Below are positions 15,015-21,671 of a stretch of 36,783 nucleotides of DNA, piece after piece. Source of the stretch: Rhodospirillales bacterium (GTDB lineage Bacteria > Vulcanimicrobiota > Vulcanimicrobiia > Vulcanimicrobiales > Vulcanimicrobiaceae); the NCBI GenBank assembly GCA_903970385.1, contig CAJCIN010000051.1, forward strand, positions 1 through 36,783. Direction: 5' to 3'. Below the pieces are notes generated by a model. That model had not been told where the DNA came from. It ran no database searches and worked only from the letters and a program-made list of their open reading frames with translations. The position numbers and the translations under genes are program-made. Position 1 is the first letter of the stretch. Each line of letters starts with the position of its first letter.

Positions 15015-15820
15015 GCCGTCGGCACCGATTCGAGCGTCATGCGTCCGAATTTCCCATCGCTCCAGTCCTTCATGTACGACCACGCGGCGTTGTGCGTATC
15101 GAGTACGGTACCGTGCCGCACGAATCCGCGCGATTGCGCGAATGTGTCCAAATCCGGAACCGCCGTGTTCGGGTCGCGTTCGACGAGCCAGCGATGGAAG
15201 CGTGCGACGACGTCTTCGGCGTCGAAGCGCGCGCGCGGCACGGCACCGACGAACGCAAGCTTCCACTGCGATTCCGGCGTGTCGATCCTCGGCACGAGGA
15301 TGCCCGCCGTGTCCATGATCTCGAGCGCGTCGCCGACGCGAAACCACTGGCGCGAACGCGTCACGCCCGCACGGTCTTCCGCGCGCGCGACGTTACGCCC
15401 GGCGATCGCGTTGATCGCCGTCGATTTGCCGGCGTTCGGAATCCCGAGCACGATCGCTCGCGCGCCGCGCCGTTTCGTCGTCGATCCCAGTCGCTCGAGC
15501 GCGGACCGTAAGCGCGCGACGCCGAGCCGGTCCTTCGCGTCGATCGCGACCGCGGGCCGGCCGTGCGCCGCGAAGTACGCGAGCCACGCCGCCGTCGTCG
15601 CGGGGTCGGCGAGATGCTCGCGCGTGAGGACGAGGATGCGCGGGCGGTTCCCCGCGATCTTCGCGAGCGCCGGGTTCGTGCCGGCGAGCGGTACGCGCGC
15701 GTCCGTCACCTCGACGACGACGTCGATCGCCCGCATGTCTTCGCCGATGCGGCGCATCGCGCGCGCCATGTGCCCCGGATACCATTGGATCGTCGCTTCG
15801 TCCGCGATCGCGCGCGGCAT
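15011..15820 (-). CDS. rbgA: Circularly permuted ribosome-biogenesis GTPase RbgA/YlqF, degenerate G4
   Basis: Assembly GTPase for the 50S subunit, 269 residues. N-terminal IQWYPGHMARAMR is diagnostic for RbgA. In the permuted order G4-G1-G2-G3, G1 is GIPNAGKS (126-133), G2 includes Thr154 in AGVTRSRQW, and G3 is DTAG (170-173). The G4 position, NKAD in Bacillus subtilis RbgA (LLNKADKAD), reads LTREHLAD here, so Asn, Lys and Asp of NKxD are all replaced (TREH, 66-69). Guanine specificity should be weakened or provided in another way. The ATG at 15820 overlaps the upstream signal peptidase stop by one base. Placement between lepB and rnhB is canonical, so orthology is secure. Confidence 0.92.
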   Translation of the reverse strand: MPRAIADEATIQWYPGHMARAMRRIGEDMRAIDVVVEVTDARVPLAGTNPALAKIAGNRPRILVLTREHLADPATTAAWLAYFAAHGRPAVAIDAKDRLGVARLRSALERLGSTTKRRGARAIVLGIPNAGKSTAINAIAGRNVARAEDRAGVTRSRQWFRVGDALEIMDTAGILVPRIDTPESQWKLAFVGAVPRARFDAEDVVARFHRWLVERDPNTAVPDLDTFAQSRGFVRHGTVLDTHNAAWSYMKDWSDGKFGRMTLESVPTA

Positions 15821-16335
15821 CAGCGCAGCGCTCCCAAACGCGCGAACGGCCACACGCCCGCCATCGCGCGACCCATCAGATCGTTCGCATCGACGAAGCC
15901 CCACGAGCGCGAGTCGTCGCTCTTCGGACGGTTGTCGCCGAGCACGTAGTATGCGTTCGGCGGAACCGTCACGCTCGAAGCGCTGCGATCGTCCGGGAAA
16001 CGCACGTACGGTTCGGCGAGCGGCGAACCGTTCACGCGTACGGTACCGCGCTCGATCGCGATGCGATCGCCGGGAACGCCGACGACGCGTTTGAGATAGA
16101 CGCTCTGGCCCGTGCGGGCGTGATGAAATGCGACGATGTCGCCGCGCTTGGGAGCGGCGAACCGGTAGGCCACGGCATCGATGAGCACGACCTCATCGGA
16201 GTCGATGCTCGGCTCCATCGAGTACCCGCTCACCTGACCCGTTCGCAGACCCATCACCGCGAATGCGATGACGACGAGCAAGGCGACTTGCCCCACGAGA
16301 CTCGCCGCCGATCTGACGCGAGCGCGGGCCGGCAA
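15820..16335 (-). CDS. lepB: Signal peptidase I, short paralogue
   Basis: S26 serine/lysine protease that removes Sec signal peptides, 171 residues with a single N-terminal transmembrane helix (about 12-30). Catalytic Ser39 is in SGYSMEPSI, catalytic Lys82 in YLKRVVGVPGD, and box E is YYVLGDNRPKSDDSRSWG. The start appears to be the TTG at 16335, 8 nt after the stop of the other lepB copy; no strong SD is seen and a start slightly further in is possible. It is the smaller of two tandem signal peptidases and lacks the insertion found in the upstream copy. Confidence 0.93.
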   Translation of the reverse strand: MPARARVRSAASLVGQVALLVVIAFAVMGLRTGQVSGYSMEPSIDSDEVVLIDAVAYRFAAPKRGDIVAFHHARTGQSVYLKRVVGVPGDRIAIERGTVRVNGSPLAEPYVRFPDDRSASSVTVPPNAYYVLGDNRPKSDDSRSWGFVDANDLMGRAMAGVWPFARLGALR

Positions 16336-16343
16336 GGGAGATC

Positions 16344-17126
16344 TTACCGCAAGATGCCGATGCGGTTCGGAGGCCAGAACAAGAGGAACGCGTGACCGGT
16401 GAAGCCGGCATTCTTCCCTTCCTCCGGGCCCGCGGCGAACGTGCCGTGCAACTGCGCGAAACCCCAGATGTGCGAGTCTTCGGAGTTGTTGCGGTTATCG
16501 CCCATCATGAAGTAGCAGTTCGGCGGGATCGTATCGGGCGACGTCCACTGACTCTTCGGCGGAATGTTCGCCTGCGTCGGATCGAGCGCCGCGCCGTCGA
16601 CGTACACGCCGTAGTTCTTGATCTCGAGTTCGTAATTCGGCTTCTCGGCGATGTACGGTTCGGTGAGCGCGACGCCGTTGCGATAGACGACGCCGTCGTG
16701 AATGCGGAACGTCTCGCCGGGGCTGCCCATCAAGCGCTTGATGAAATCGTTCGTCGTCTGGATCGGCGGCGGGAAGACGACGATGTCTTCGTCGTGCGGC
16801 TTCGAGACGCGATATTCGAATTCGTTGACGAGCAGCACGTCGTGGATCTGCAGCGTCGGCTCCATCGAGCCGGACGGAATGAAGAACGTGCGCACCACGA
16901 ACGTGATGAGGAAGAGCGCGACGAGCCCGGCGACGATGAACGCGTCGAGATATTCTTTGATGACGACGAACGGCGACGGCGACGGCGCGGCGGGCGCGCC
17001 GGCGTTCCCCAGGGGCGTGATCGACTGCGTGCCGCCGGTCGCGACCGAAGCCGTCGGCCGGAGCGAGAGCACCGCGCGAATGACCGCGAGTACGCAGATG
17101 AGGCCGAAGAGTTGGAGTGGGGTCAC
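16344..17126 (-). CDS. lepB: Signal peptidase I, long paralogue
   Basis: S26 signal peptidase of 260 residues. Two hydrophobic segments (about 4-20 and 62-80) flank a Pro/Ala/Ser-rich loop. Catalytic Ser87 is in PSGSMEPT and catalytic Lys130 in DFIKRLMGSPGE; box E is YFMMGDNRNNSEDSHIWG. Between boxes D and E there is an insertion of roughly 35 residues (around YELEIKNYGVYVDG), making it longer than its neighbour. The GTG at 17126 has GAGG 4 nt upstream. It lies directly downstream of rplS, the usual position of lepB. Confidence 0.94.
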   Translation of the reverse strand: MTPLQLFGLICVLAVIRAVLSLRPTASVATGGTQSITPLGNAGAPAAPSPSPFVVIKEYLDAFIVAGLVALFLITFVVRTFFIPSGSMEPTLQIHDVLLVNEFEYRVSKPHDEDIVVFPPPIQTTNDFIKRLMGSPGETFRIHDGVVYRNGVALTEPYIAEKPNYELEIKNYGVYVDGAALDPTQANIPPKSQWTSPDTIPPNCYFMMGDNRNNSEDSHIWGFAQLHGTFAAGPEEGKNAGFTGHAFLLFWPPNRIGILR

Positions 17127-17147
17127 GCTGCCTCGCGAACGTCCGTG

Positions 17148-17498
17148 TTAGCGGACGGCCTTTTTCTCTTTGATGCGCGCGGCCTTGCCGATCTTGTCCG
17201 AGAGATAGTAGAGCCGCGCGCGGCGCACGATGCCGCGTTTGCTCACTTCGATCTTTTCGACGCGCGGGCTGTGCACGAGGAACGATTTCTCGACGCCGAC
17301 GCCGTGCGAGATGCGCCGGACCGTGATCGTCTCGCCGATCGCGCCGCCCTTGCGCACGATGACGACGCCTTCGAACATCTGCGTGCGCTCTTTGCCGCCC
17401 TCGACCACCTTCGAATAAACCTTGACGGTATCTCCAGGACGGAAATCGGGCACATCGGCCTTGAGCTGTTCTTGTTCGAGCAGATCGATGACGTTCAT
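17148..17498 (-). CDS. rplS: Large ribosomal subunit protein bL19
   Basis: bL19 sits at the 30S-50S interface. The 116-residue protein begins [20 protein letters not shown] and contains [24 protein letters not shown] and the conserved [21 protein letters not shown] end. The ATG at 17498 is preceded by a GGA-type SD, and the gene length is normal. It is separated from trmD by 96 nt containing a stable hairpin. Confidence 0.97.
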   Translation of the reverse strand: MNVIDLLEQEQLKADVPDFRPGDTVKVYSKVVEGGKERTQMFEGVVIVRKGGAIGETITVRRISHGVGVEKSFLVHSPRVEKIEVSKRGIVRRARLYYLSDKIGKAARIKEKKAVR

Positions 17499-17523
17499 GG
17501 TTTCCTTAGCATCCGCATACTCC

Positions 17524-17608
17524 GGCGGCCACGACGGGTTACACCCGGGCCGCCAGGACAACCCCGCGATGATACCACGGCGAGCGGTCTCAAATCAACG
17601 CTCGCCGT
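17524..17608 (-). promoter_or_regulatory. rplS leader hairpins in the trmD-rplS gap
   Basis: Two hairpins precede rplS. The proximal one is compound: outer 7 bp 17524-17530/17548-17554 and inner 5 bp 17535-17539/17543-17547 with a 3 nt loop, giving an internal asymmetry of four bases on one side. The distal one is a 10 bp helix, 17577-17586 with 17599-17608, that spans the trmD stop codon (17595-17597). Autoregulatory L19 leaders are known in other phyla; whether this is one is inference. No U-run follows, so simple termination is unlikely. Confidence 0.45.
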
Positions 17609-18323
17609 CCGGAGGGTCGACAGGATCGCCCTGCGGCGCGACGTCGTGGGCGAGGTCGGGACGGCGCGCGATCGTCCGGTCGCGGGATTGCTCGCGGCGC
17701 CACGCGGCGATCTTCGCATGGTCGCCGGAGAGGAGCACGGGCGGGATGGGCTGGCCGCGGAAGCTGGCCGGCCGCGTGTAGGCCGGTGCGTCGAGGCGAT
17801 CGTCCGTGAACGATTCGGCGAGCAGCGACTCCGCTTTGATCGCGCCCGTGACGAGCCGGACGGTCGCATCGACGAAGGCGAGGGCCGGAATCTCGCCGCC
17901 GGTCAGCACGAAGTCGCCGAGCGAGATCTCCTCGGCGCCGTACAGGTCGACGAGCCGCTCGTCGATGCCCTCGTAGTGGCCGCACACCACGACGAGCCGG
18001 TCGAGGTCGGCGAATCGCTGCGCGTCCCGCTGCCGGAACGGCCGTCCGGCCGCGGCCGTCACGACGATCGAACGGCGTTCCCCGGCCGGTGCCTCCCGGA
18101 GGATCGCGTCGAGGACGCGCGCGAGCGGCTCGATCCGCAAAACCATGCCCGGGCCGCCGCCGAAGGGCCGATCGTCGGCACGTTCGCCGTCGCCGAGGGC
18201 GTCGAGGAGATGGTGCACCTCGATGCGCACGAGGCCGCGCTCCTGCGCCCGCCCGAGGATCGACAGGCCGATCGAGGGGGCGAAGACTTCCGGGAAGAGC
18301 GTGACGACGTCGATGTGTAACAC
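17595..18323 (-). CDS. trmD: tRNA (guanine37-N1)-methyltransferase
   Basis: SPOUT methyltransferase that makes m1G37 in tRNAs reading CNN codons and so prevents frameshifting. The 242-residue protein begins LHIDVVTLFPEVF and shows DDRPFGGGPGMVLRIEP, the trefoil-knot elements VVVCGHYEGIDERL and EISLGDFVLTGGE, and the C-terminal YTRPASFRG...LLSGDHAKIAAWRREQS. The GTG at 18323 has a strong GGAGGG SD. rimM and rpsP, its usual upstream partners, are absent; a TPR gene reads away 12 nt upstream, so the promoter must lie inside that gene. Confidence 0.96.
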   Translation of the reverse strand: MLHIDVVTLFPEVFAPSIGLSILGRAQERGLVRIEVHHLLDALGDGERADDRPFGGGPGMVLRIEPLARVLDAILREAPAGERRSIVVTAAAGRPFRQRDAQRFADLDRLVVVCGHYEGIDERLVDLYGAEEISLGDFVLTGGEIPALAFVDATVRLVTGAIKAESLLAESFTDDRLDAPAYTRPASFRGQPIPPVLLSGDHAKIAAWRREQSRDRTIARRPDLAHDVAPQGDPVDPPDGER

Positions 18324-18335
18324 GGTGTCCCTCCG

Positions 18336-18815
18336 ATGTTCGACGTCCGCGCCTTGTTCGCCGCGCTGCGGCCGCCCGTGCCGGTGCCCGCGACCGCCTA
18401 CGGCCGCGGCGTCGCCGCGCTCGAGCGCGGGCGCTACGCGGAAGCGATCGCGGCGTTCACCGACGCGTTGCATGCGGCAGCGTCGGCCGGCGAAGCGGCG
18501 ACGGCACACAACAAGATCGGTGTCGCGCACGTCGCGACCGGCCGCCGCGAGGAGGCGCTCGATGCCTTCTGTGCGGCACTGGTCGCCGACGAACGGTGCG
18601 CGCCCGCGCTCGTCAACCTCGGCAATCTGCTGCTGGAGAACGGCGACGTGCTCGACGCCGTCGACTACTACGAGGCGGCCATCCGGATCGACGAGCGGCT
18701 CGCGAGCGCGCACCGGCATCTCGGTATCGCGCTGCGGCGTCTCGGGCGCCGTCCGGACGCGGTCAGGGCCTTGAAAACCGCGGCCCGGCTCGAGTCCCGA
18801 CGCTCTGCGTCGTGA
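18336..18815 (+). CDS. TPR-repeat protein
   Basis: A 159-residue protein composed of about three to four tetratricopeptide repeats, for example YGRGVAALERGRYAEAIAAF (around 22-41), AHNKIGVAHVATGRREEALD (57-76), VNLGNLLLENGDVLDAVDYY (94-113) and HRHLGIALRRLGRRPDAVRA (128-147). No signal peptide or catalytic domain is seen, so it is probably a cytosolic scaffold. The ATG at 18336 is only 12 nt from the divergent trmD start. Its last 53 nt overlap the convergent unknown gene. Confidence 0.85.
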   Translation: MFDVRALFAALRPPVPVPATAYGRGVAALERGRYAEAIAAFTDALHAAASAGEAATAHNKIGVAHVATGRREEALDAFCAALVADERCAPALVNLGNLLLENGDVLDAVDYYEAAIRIDERLASAHRHLGIALRRLGRRPDAVRALKTAARLESRRSAS

Positions 18816-19257
18816 TGTCGTCGAGATACTCGAAGAGTTGCGGCAGCGAGATCTTCTCGAGCTCGCACTTCTCGGCGATGCCGTCGCTCTCGTCGCCCTC
18901 GTCGCGAAGATAACATCGCGATTCCACGTCGCCCGGCGAGTCGCTGAGGAACGAAATCGCGAAGCCCTTGCCCATCGTCTCGTCGTAAATCCGGAGCGCG
19001 GACGGGTTGAGGACTTCGATGCTGTGCGTGGGATTGTGCGCGTCGAAAATCGTAATGGTCAGATAGTCGCGATTGACGACTTCGATCGATCCGACGACGA
19101 ACGTATTTTTGGTCGAGAAGAACTCATGACCGCGCTTGTTCCGCGAGGACACTTCGTAGAAGACACGGTGCCGCACGAAACGGCCCAAGATCTTGCGCAA
19201 CGTCGAGATCGAGGCCAGCGTTTCGGTCCGGTTACCGCGCGTGTAGATGATCTTCAA
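18763..19257 (-). CDS. Conserved-looking protein of unknown function
   Basis: I do not recognise this family. From the TTG at 19257 it has 164 residues, starting MKIIYTRGNRTETL. The central part (around residues 40-90: TKNTFVVGSIEVVNRDYLTITIFDA and on) alternates hydrophobic and charged residues in a beta-rich pattern. An acidic segment (RDEGDESDGIAEKCELEKIS) precedes a final SLPQLFEYLDDITTQ helix. Third-position bases are less G/C-rich than in neighbours (GTATTTTTGG around 19102-19111). There is no signal peptide. The reading frame is open further upstream, but that part overlaps tatA and looks non-coding. SD support for the TTG is weak. The 3' end overlaps the TPR gene by 53 nt. Confidence 0.7.
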   Translation of the reverse strand: MKIIYTRGNRTETLASISTLRKILGRFVRHRVFYEVSSRNKRGHEFFSTKNTFVVGSIEVVNRDYLTITIFDAHNPTHSIEVLNPSALRIYDETMGKGFAISFLSDSPGDVESRCYLRDEGDESDGIAEKCELEKISLPQLFEYLDDITTQSVGTRAGPRFSRP

Positions 19258-19354
19258 GCGCTCGCTGCCAGTCCTTCTGCTTGTACTCCGATTGGCCGGC
19301 CGGCGAACCGGGTGGTCGGACGCGCTTCGTTGGACGACCGGGAAAAGGAGTCCT

Positions 19355-19678
19355 TTGCTCTCACCAGCTGACATGTTGATCATCGGCGCCGTCGCCCTGA
19401 TCGCGTTCGGGCCCGATCAGCTTCCGAAGGTGGCCCGCAAGGCCGGTCAGGCGATGCGTGACGTGCAAAACACGTCACAATCGTTCATCCGGGAGATGGA
19501 ACGCGCGGCCGACGAACAGGAGCACCGCGCCGCGTGGACGCCGCCCGTCGCACCGCCGCCGGTCGTGCCGCACGCCGACGTCGTTCCGGACGTGCCGGAG
19601 CCGCATTCGGTCTCGGCAGCCGAGGCGCACGACGTGGATCCGGTGCCGCCGCGCGTGCAGCCGCTGCCTCCGGTGTAG
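19355..19678 (+). CDS. TatA/TatB-like twin-arginine translocase component
   Basis: A 107-residue protein with one N-terminal membrane helix followed by the amphipathic helix typical of TatA/B: LSPADMLIIGAVALIAFGPD, with the FGP hinge, then QLPKVARKAGQAMRDVQ. The TTG at 19355 is preferred over the ATG at 19373, because AGGAG lies 4 nt upstream and the SPADMLII start fits the family pattern (SPxELLII). The C-terminal third is Pro/Val-rich and disordered. TatC is not in the window. TatA and TatB are hard to separate at this level. Confidence 0.88.
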   Translation: MLSPADMLIIGAVALIAFGPDQLPKVARKAGQAMRDVQNTSQSFIREMERAADEQEHRAAWTPPVAPPPVVPHADVVPDVPEPHSVSAAEAHDVDPVPPRVQPLPPV

Positions 19679-19688
19679 CCGAGCGCGG

Positions 19689-19937
19689 CTAGATGTTGAA
19701 GCGGCCGCGCAATTCGTTGACGCGCGTCTCGACGAGCTGCCGGACTTGCGCGTGGAGCCGATCCTTCTGATCGTCGGGCAGACGCGAATACACGAGGTAC
19801 CCGGCGGCCGACACGATGCCGCCGACGACGCCCGCGAGGAGCGTCCGGCCGGCGTCGTTCGAAGGCGATGACGCGTACGGATCCGAGCCCGTGCCCGCCG
19901 TGGCATTGTCTGAAATGGGCTTGAAGATGTCGGTCAT
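19689..19937 (-). CDS. Small single-pass membrane protein (YtxH-like)
   Basis: Eighty-two residues with a hydrophilic Ser/Asp-rich N-terminus, one Gly-rich hydrophobic helix (about 30-49, TLLAGVVGGIVSAAGYLVY) and a charged amphipathic tail (DDQKDRLHAQVRQLVETRVN). This layout resembles YtxH-type stress proteins but the similarity is general. The ATG at 19937 has GGGAC about 8 nt upstream. It lies where rpmA would be expected after prp. Confidence 0.6.
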   Translation of the reverse strand: MTDIFKPISDNATAGTGSDPYASSPSNDAGRTLLAGVVGGIVSAAGYLVYSRLPDDQKDRLHAQVRQLVETRVNELRGRFNI

Positions 19938-19968
19938 GGTCGCTGTCCCTTCGCTATCGCCGCGGTGT

Positions 19969-20298
19969 TTACTCGTCGCTTTCGTGGACGATTCGAGCCG
20001 AGCCGGGGTACTGCGCGGCGATCGCTTCGACCGTGCGCGCCGCCGTCATGACGATCGCGCGAACGGCCGGATCGTCGCGCACGTGTTCCGGCCACGTCAG
20101 GCGCAACGCGCCGTCGTGCTTCTCGCCGACGACCGGCACGGACGCCACTTCGGTCAGCCCGAGCCACGCCGATTGAAGCGCGGTCGAGATCGCGGCGCAG
20201 ACGACGTCGCTCCCGTGATCGGCCCAACCGGCATGTCCGCTCGCGAAAAAAGAAGACAGCCGATCACGGCTGTCCGTACGAATGCGGATCTCGACCAC
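19969..20298 (-). CDS. prp: Ribosomal-processing cysteine protease Prp
   Basis: Cysteine protease that trims the N-terminal extension of bL27 in Firmicutes and relatives. The 109-residue protein carries the catalytic dyad in SGHAGWADHGSDVVCAA: His22 and Cys34, the same numbers as in the Staphylococcus aureus enzyme. The GTG at 20298 follows the rplU stop after 5 nt. Prp normally stands between rplU and rpmA; here rpmA is missing from the next position, so its substrate must be encoded elsewhere. Confidence 0.92.
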   Translation of the reverse strand: MVEIRIRTDSRDRLSSFFASGHAGWADHGSDVVCAAISTALQSAWLGLTEVASVPVVGEKHDGALRLTWPEHVRDDPAVRAIVMTAARTVEAIAAQYPGSARIVHESDE

Positions 20299-20303
20299 CG
20301 GTC

Positions 20304-20624
20304 TTAGGCCGGCAGTTCGATCTTGTCGATCCGGACCTCGGCAAAACGCTGGCGATGGCCGACGAGTTTGCGGACGCGCTTCTTCGGCTTGTACTTGAAG
20401 ACGAGGATCTTCTTGTCTTTGGCCTGGCGGAGGACCGTGCCCCGGACCGTCGCCCCGGCGACGATGGGGTGGCCGACGGTGACGTTGGTTCCGCCGGAAC
20501 TGGCGAGCACGACACGATCGAACGCGATCGACGCTCCGACCTCTTGGTCGATGGCGTCGCAGCGGATCGTATCGCCCTCACTGACGCGGAACTGCTTGCC
20601 GTCCGCTTCGATGATCGCGTACAT
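20304..20624 (-). CDS. rplU: Large ribosomal subunit protein bL21
   Basis: A 106-residue ribosomal protein with the standard start MYAIIEADGKQFRVSEGD, central VGHPIVAGATVRGTV, and the basic end VFKYKPKKRVRKLVGHRQ. A near-consensus promoter ends only 9 nt before the ATG, and no SD is present, so the transcript looks leaderless or nearly so. prp follows 5 nt downstream. Confidence 0.97.
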   Translation of the reverse strand: MYAIIEADGKQFRVSEGDTIRCDAIDQEVGASIAFDRVVLASSGGTNVTVGHPIVAGATVRGTVLRQAKDKKILVFKYKPKKRVRKLVGHRQRFAEVRIDKIELPA

Positions 20625-20633
20625 AACTGCGGT

Positions 20634-20662
20634 AGTCTATCAGAGCACCGCTCCGGTGTCAA
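20634..20662 (-). promoter_or_regulatory. Sigma-70-type promoter of rplU
   Basis: On the minus strand TTGACA (20662-20657) is separated by exactly 17 nt from TAGACT (20639-20634). The -35 is a perfect consensus and the -10 matches 4 of 6. Only nine bases lie between the -10 and the rplU ATG at 20624, so transcription would start 0-4 nt ahead of the start codon. Confidence 0.75.
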
Positions 20663-20693
20663 TTTGCCCCCGTCACGCTCGCGCGGACGCGGC

Positions 20694-21527
20694 TCAGGCC
20701 GCCGCGACCGATTCGGCGGGGCCGTCCTCGAGTTTGAGCGTGAGACATTTCGCGGAGCCGCCGGCCTTGTGGAAGTCCGACAGGTCGGTCGCGAAGATGC
20801 GATAGCCGGCGGCGTGGAGCCGATCGCGCAGCCGCGGGGACGCCGAGTGCAAGACGATCGCGTCGCCGATCTCGACCGCGTTGCACGCGAAGTCGAGCGC
20901 GTCGGTCGCAGAGACCTCGATCAGGTATTCGGGTTCGATCGCCCGGCGCAGCAACGTCTGCGCGTGCGGCGAGAACGCGTCCATGAACGCGAGCACGTGG
21001 CCGCTCGCGAGCGGGCAGAGACAGGTGTCGAGGTGATAGAAGCGCTCGTCGACGAGGAGGAGCGAGAGCGTGCGTACGCCGAGCGTTTCCGCGATCTGCG
21101 TCGCGGCGGTACGCTCGCTGCGCCAGCCGTGGCCGACGTACAGGAGCGGTCGCACGCGATCGAAGAGCGCGTCGCCGGCACCCTCGAAAAACGTCTGCTG
21201 CAGGAACGACGTCGCGAAGCCGTACTGCGCGAGGAAGCTGCGATACGTTCGTTGTTCGCGGCGCCGTTCGGGATGGCGGAACGAACTCATGATCGCGAGT
21301 TTGCCGCTGATCAGCGCGGCGTTCGCGGTAAAGACGAGATCGGGAACGCCGGGCTTCGGCTCCATCTTTTCGATGCGCACGTCGCCCGCGCACTCGAGCG
21401 TTTCGACGAGCCGATCCCACTGCCGCGCCGCATCCGGCGTGCCGGTTCCCACGTGCCGCGTCATCCACGGATTGATATCGTACGTGACGGAATAATTCGT
21501 CGGCGGACACATCAACAGTCGTGTCAT
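20694..21527 (-). CDS. Guanidino-group hydrolase, DDAH/arginine dihydrolase-like
   Basis: Pentein-fold amidinohydrolase/amidinotransferase superfamily member of 277 residues from the ATG at 21527. N-terminal LLMCPPTNYSVTYDINPWM resembles the start of cyanobacterial arginine dihydrolase (ArgZ/AgrE). DLVFTANAALI, FFEGAGDAL, the His-x-Asp segment FYHLDTCLCPL and the C-terminal nucleophile cysteine in FHKAGGSAKCLTL complete the active-site set. Possible reactions are arginine to ornithine plus CO2 and NH3, dimethylarginine to citrulline, or arginine deimination. Ammonia release would fit with glnA just upstream, though a terminator separates them. An earlier ATG at 21536 is possible; no clear SD was seen for either. 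Substrate undetermined. Confidence 0.85.
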   Translation of the reverse strand: MTRLLMCPPTNYSVTYDINPWMTRHVGTGTPDAARQWDRLVETLECAGDVRIEKMEPKPGVPDLVFTANAALISGKLAIMSSFRHPERRREQRTYRSFLAQYGFATSFLQQTFFEGAGDALFDRVRPLLYVGHGWRSERTAATQIAETLGVRTLSLLLVDERFYHLDTCLCPLASGHVLAFMDAFSPHAQTLLRRAIEPEYLIEVSATDALDFACNAVEIGDAIVLHSASPRLRDRLHAAGYRIFATDLSDFHKAGGSAKCLTLKLEDGPAESVAAA

Positions 21528-21611
21528 GATGTCCATACTATCGCATGCCGGGGCGAGGAGCGCATCCACCACCTGTGACACGGTGAGGGCGCCGCGTTCG
21601 CCTAGCGTAAG

Positions 21612-21640
21612 AACGGGCGGCTCCGGAGAGCCGCCCGTTT
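21612..21640 (-). terminator. Intrinsic terminator between glnA and the guanidino hydrolase
   Basis: A perfect 12-bp stem (21612-21623 with 21628-21639) encloses a CGGA tetraloop. On the minus strand it lies 32 nt after the glnA stop and is followed by TTCTTAC; on the plus strand it ends in TTT. It is the clearest terminator in the window. Confidence 0.85.
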
Positions 21641-21671
21641 GGTAACGTATCGAACGGTGCGGTGTTGGACT

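Noticed and set aside
14361-16094. 577-residue plus-strand open frame opposite rnhB-rbgA-lepB
   Set aside because: Antisense shadow; all three minus-strand genes have intact catalytic motifs there.
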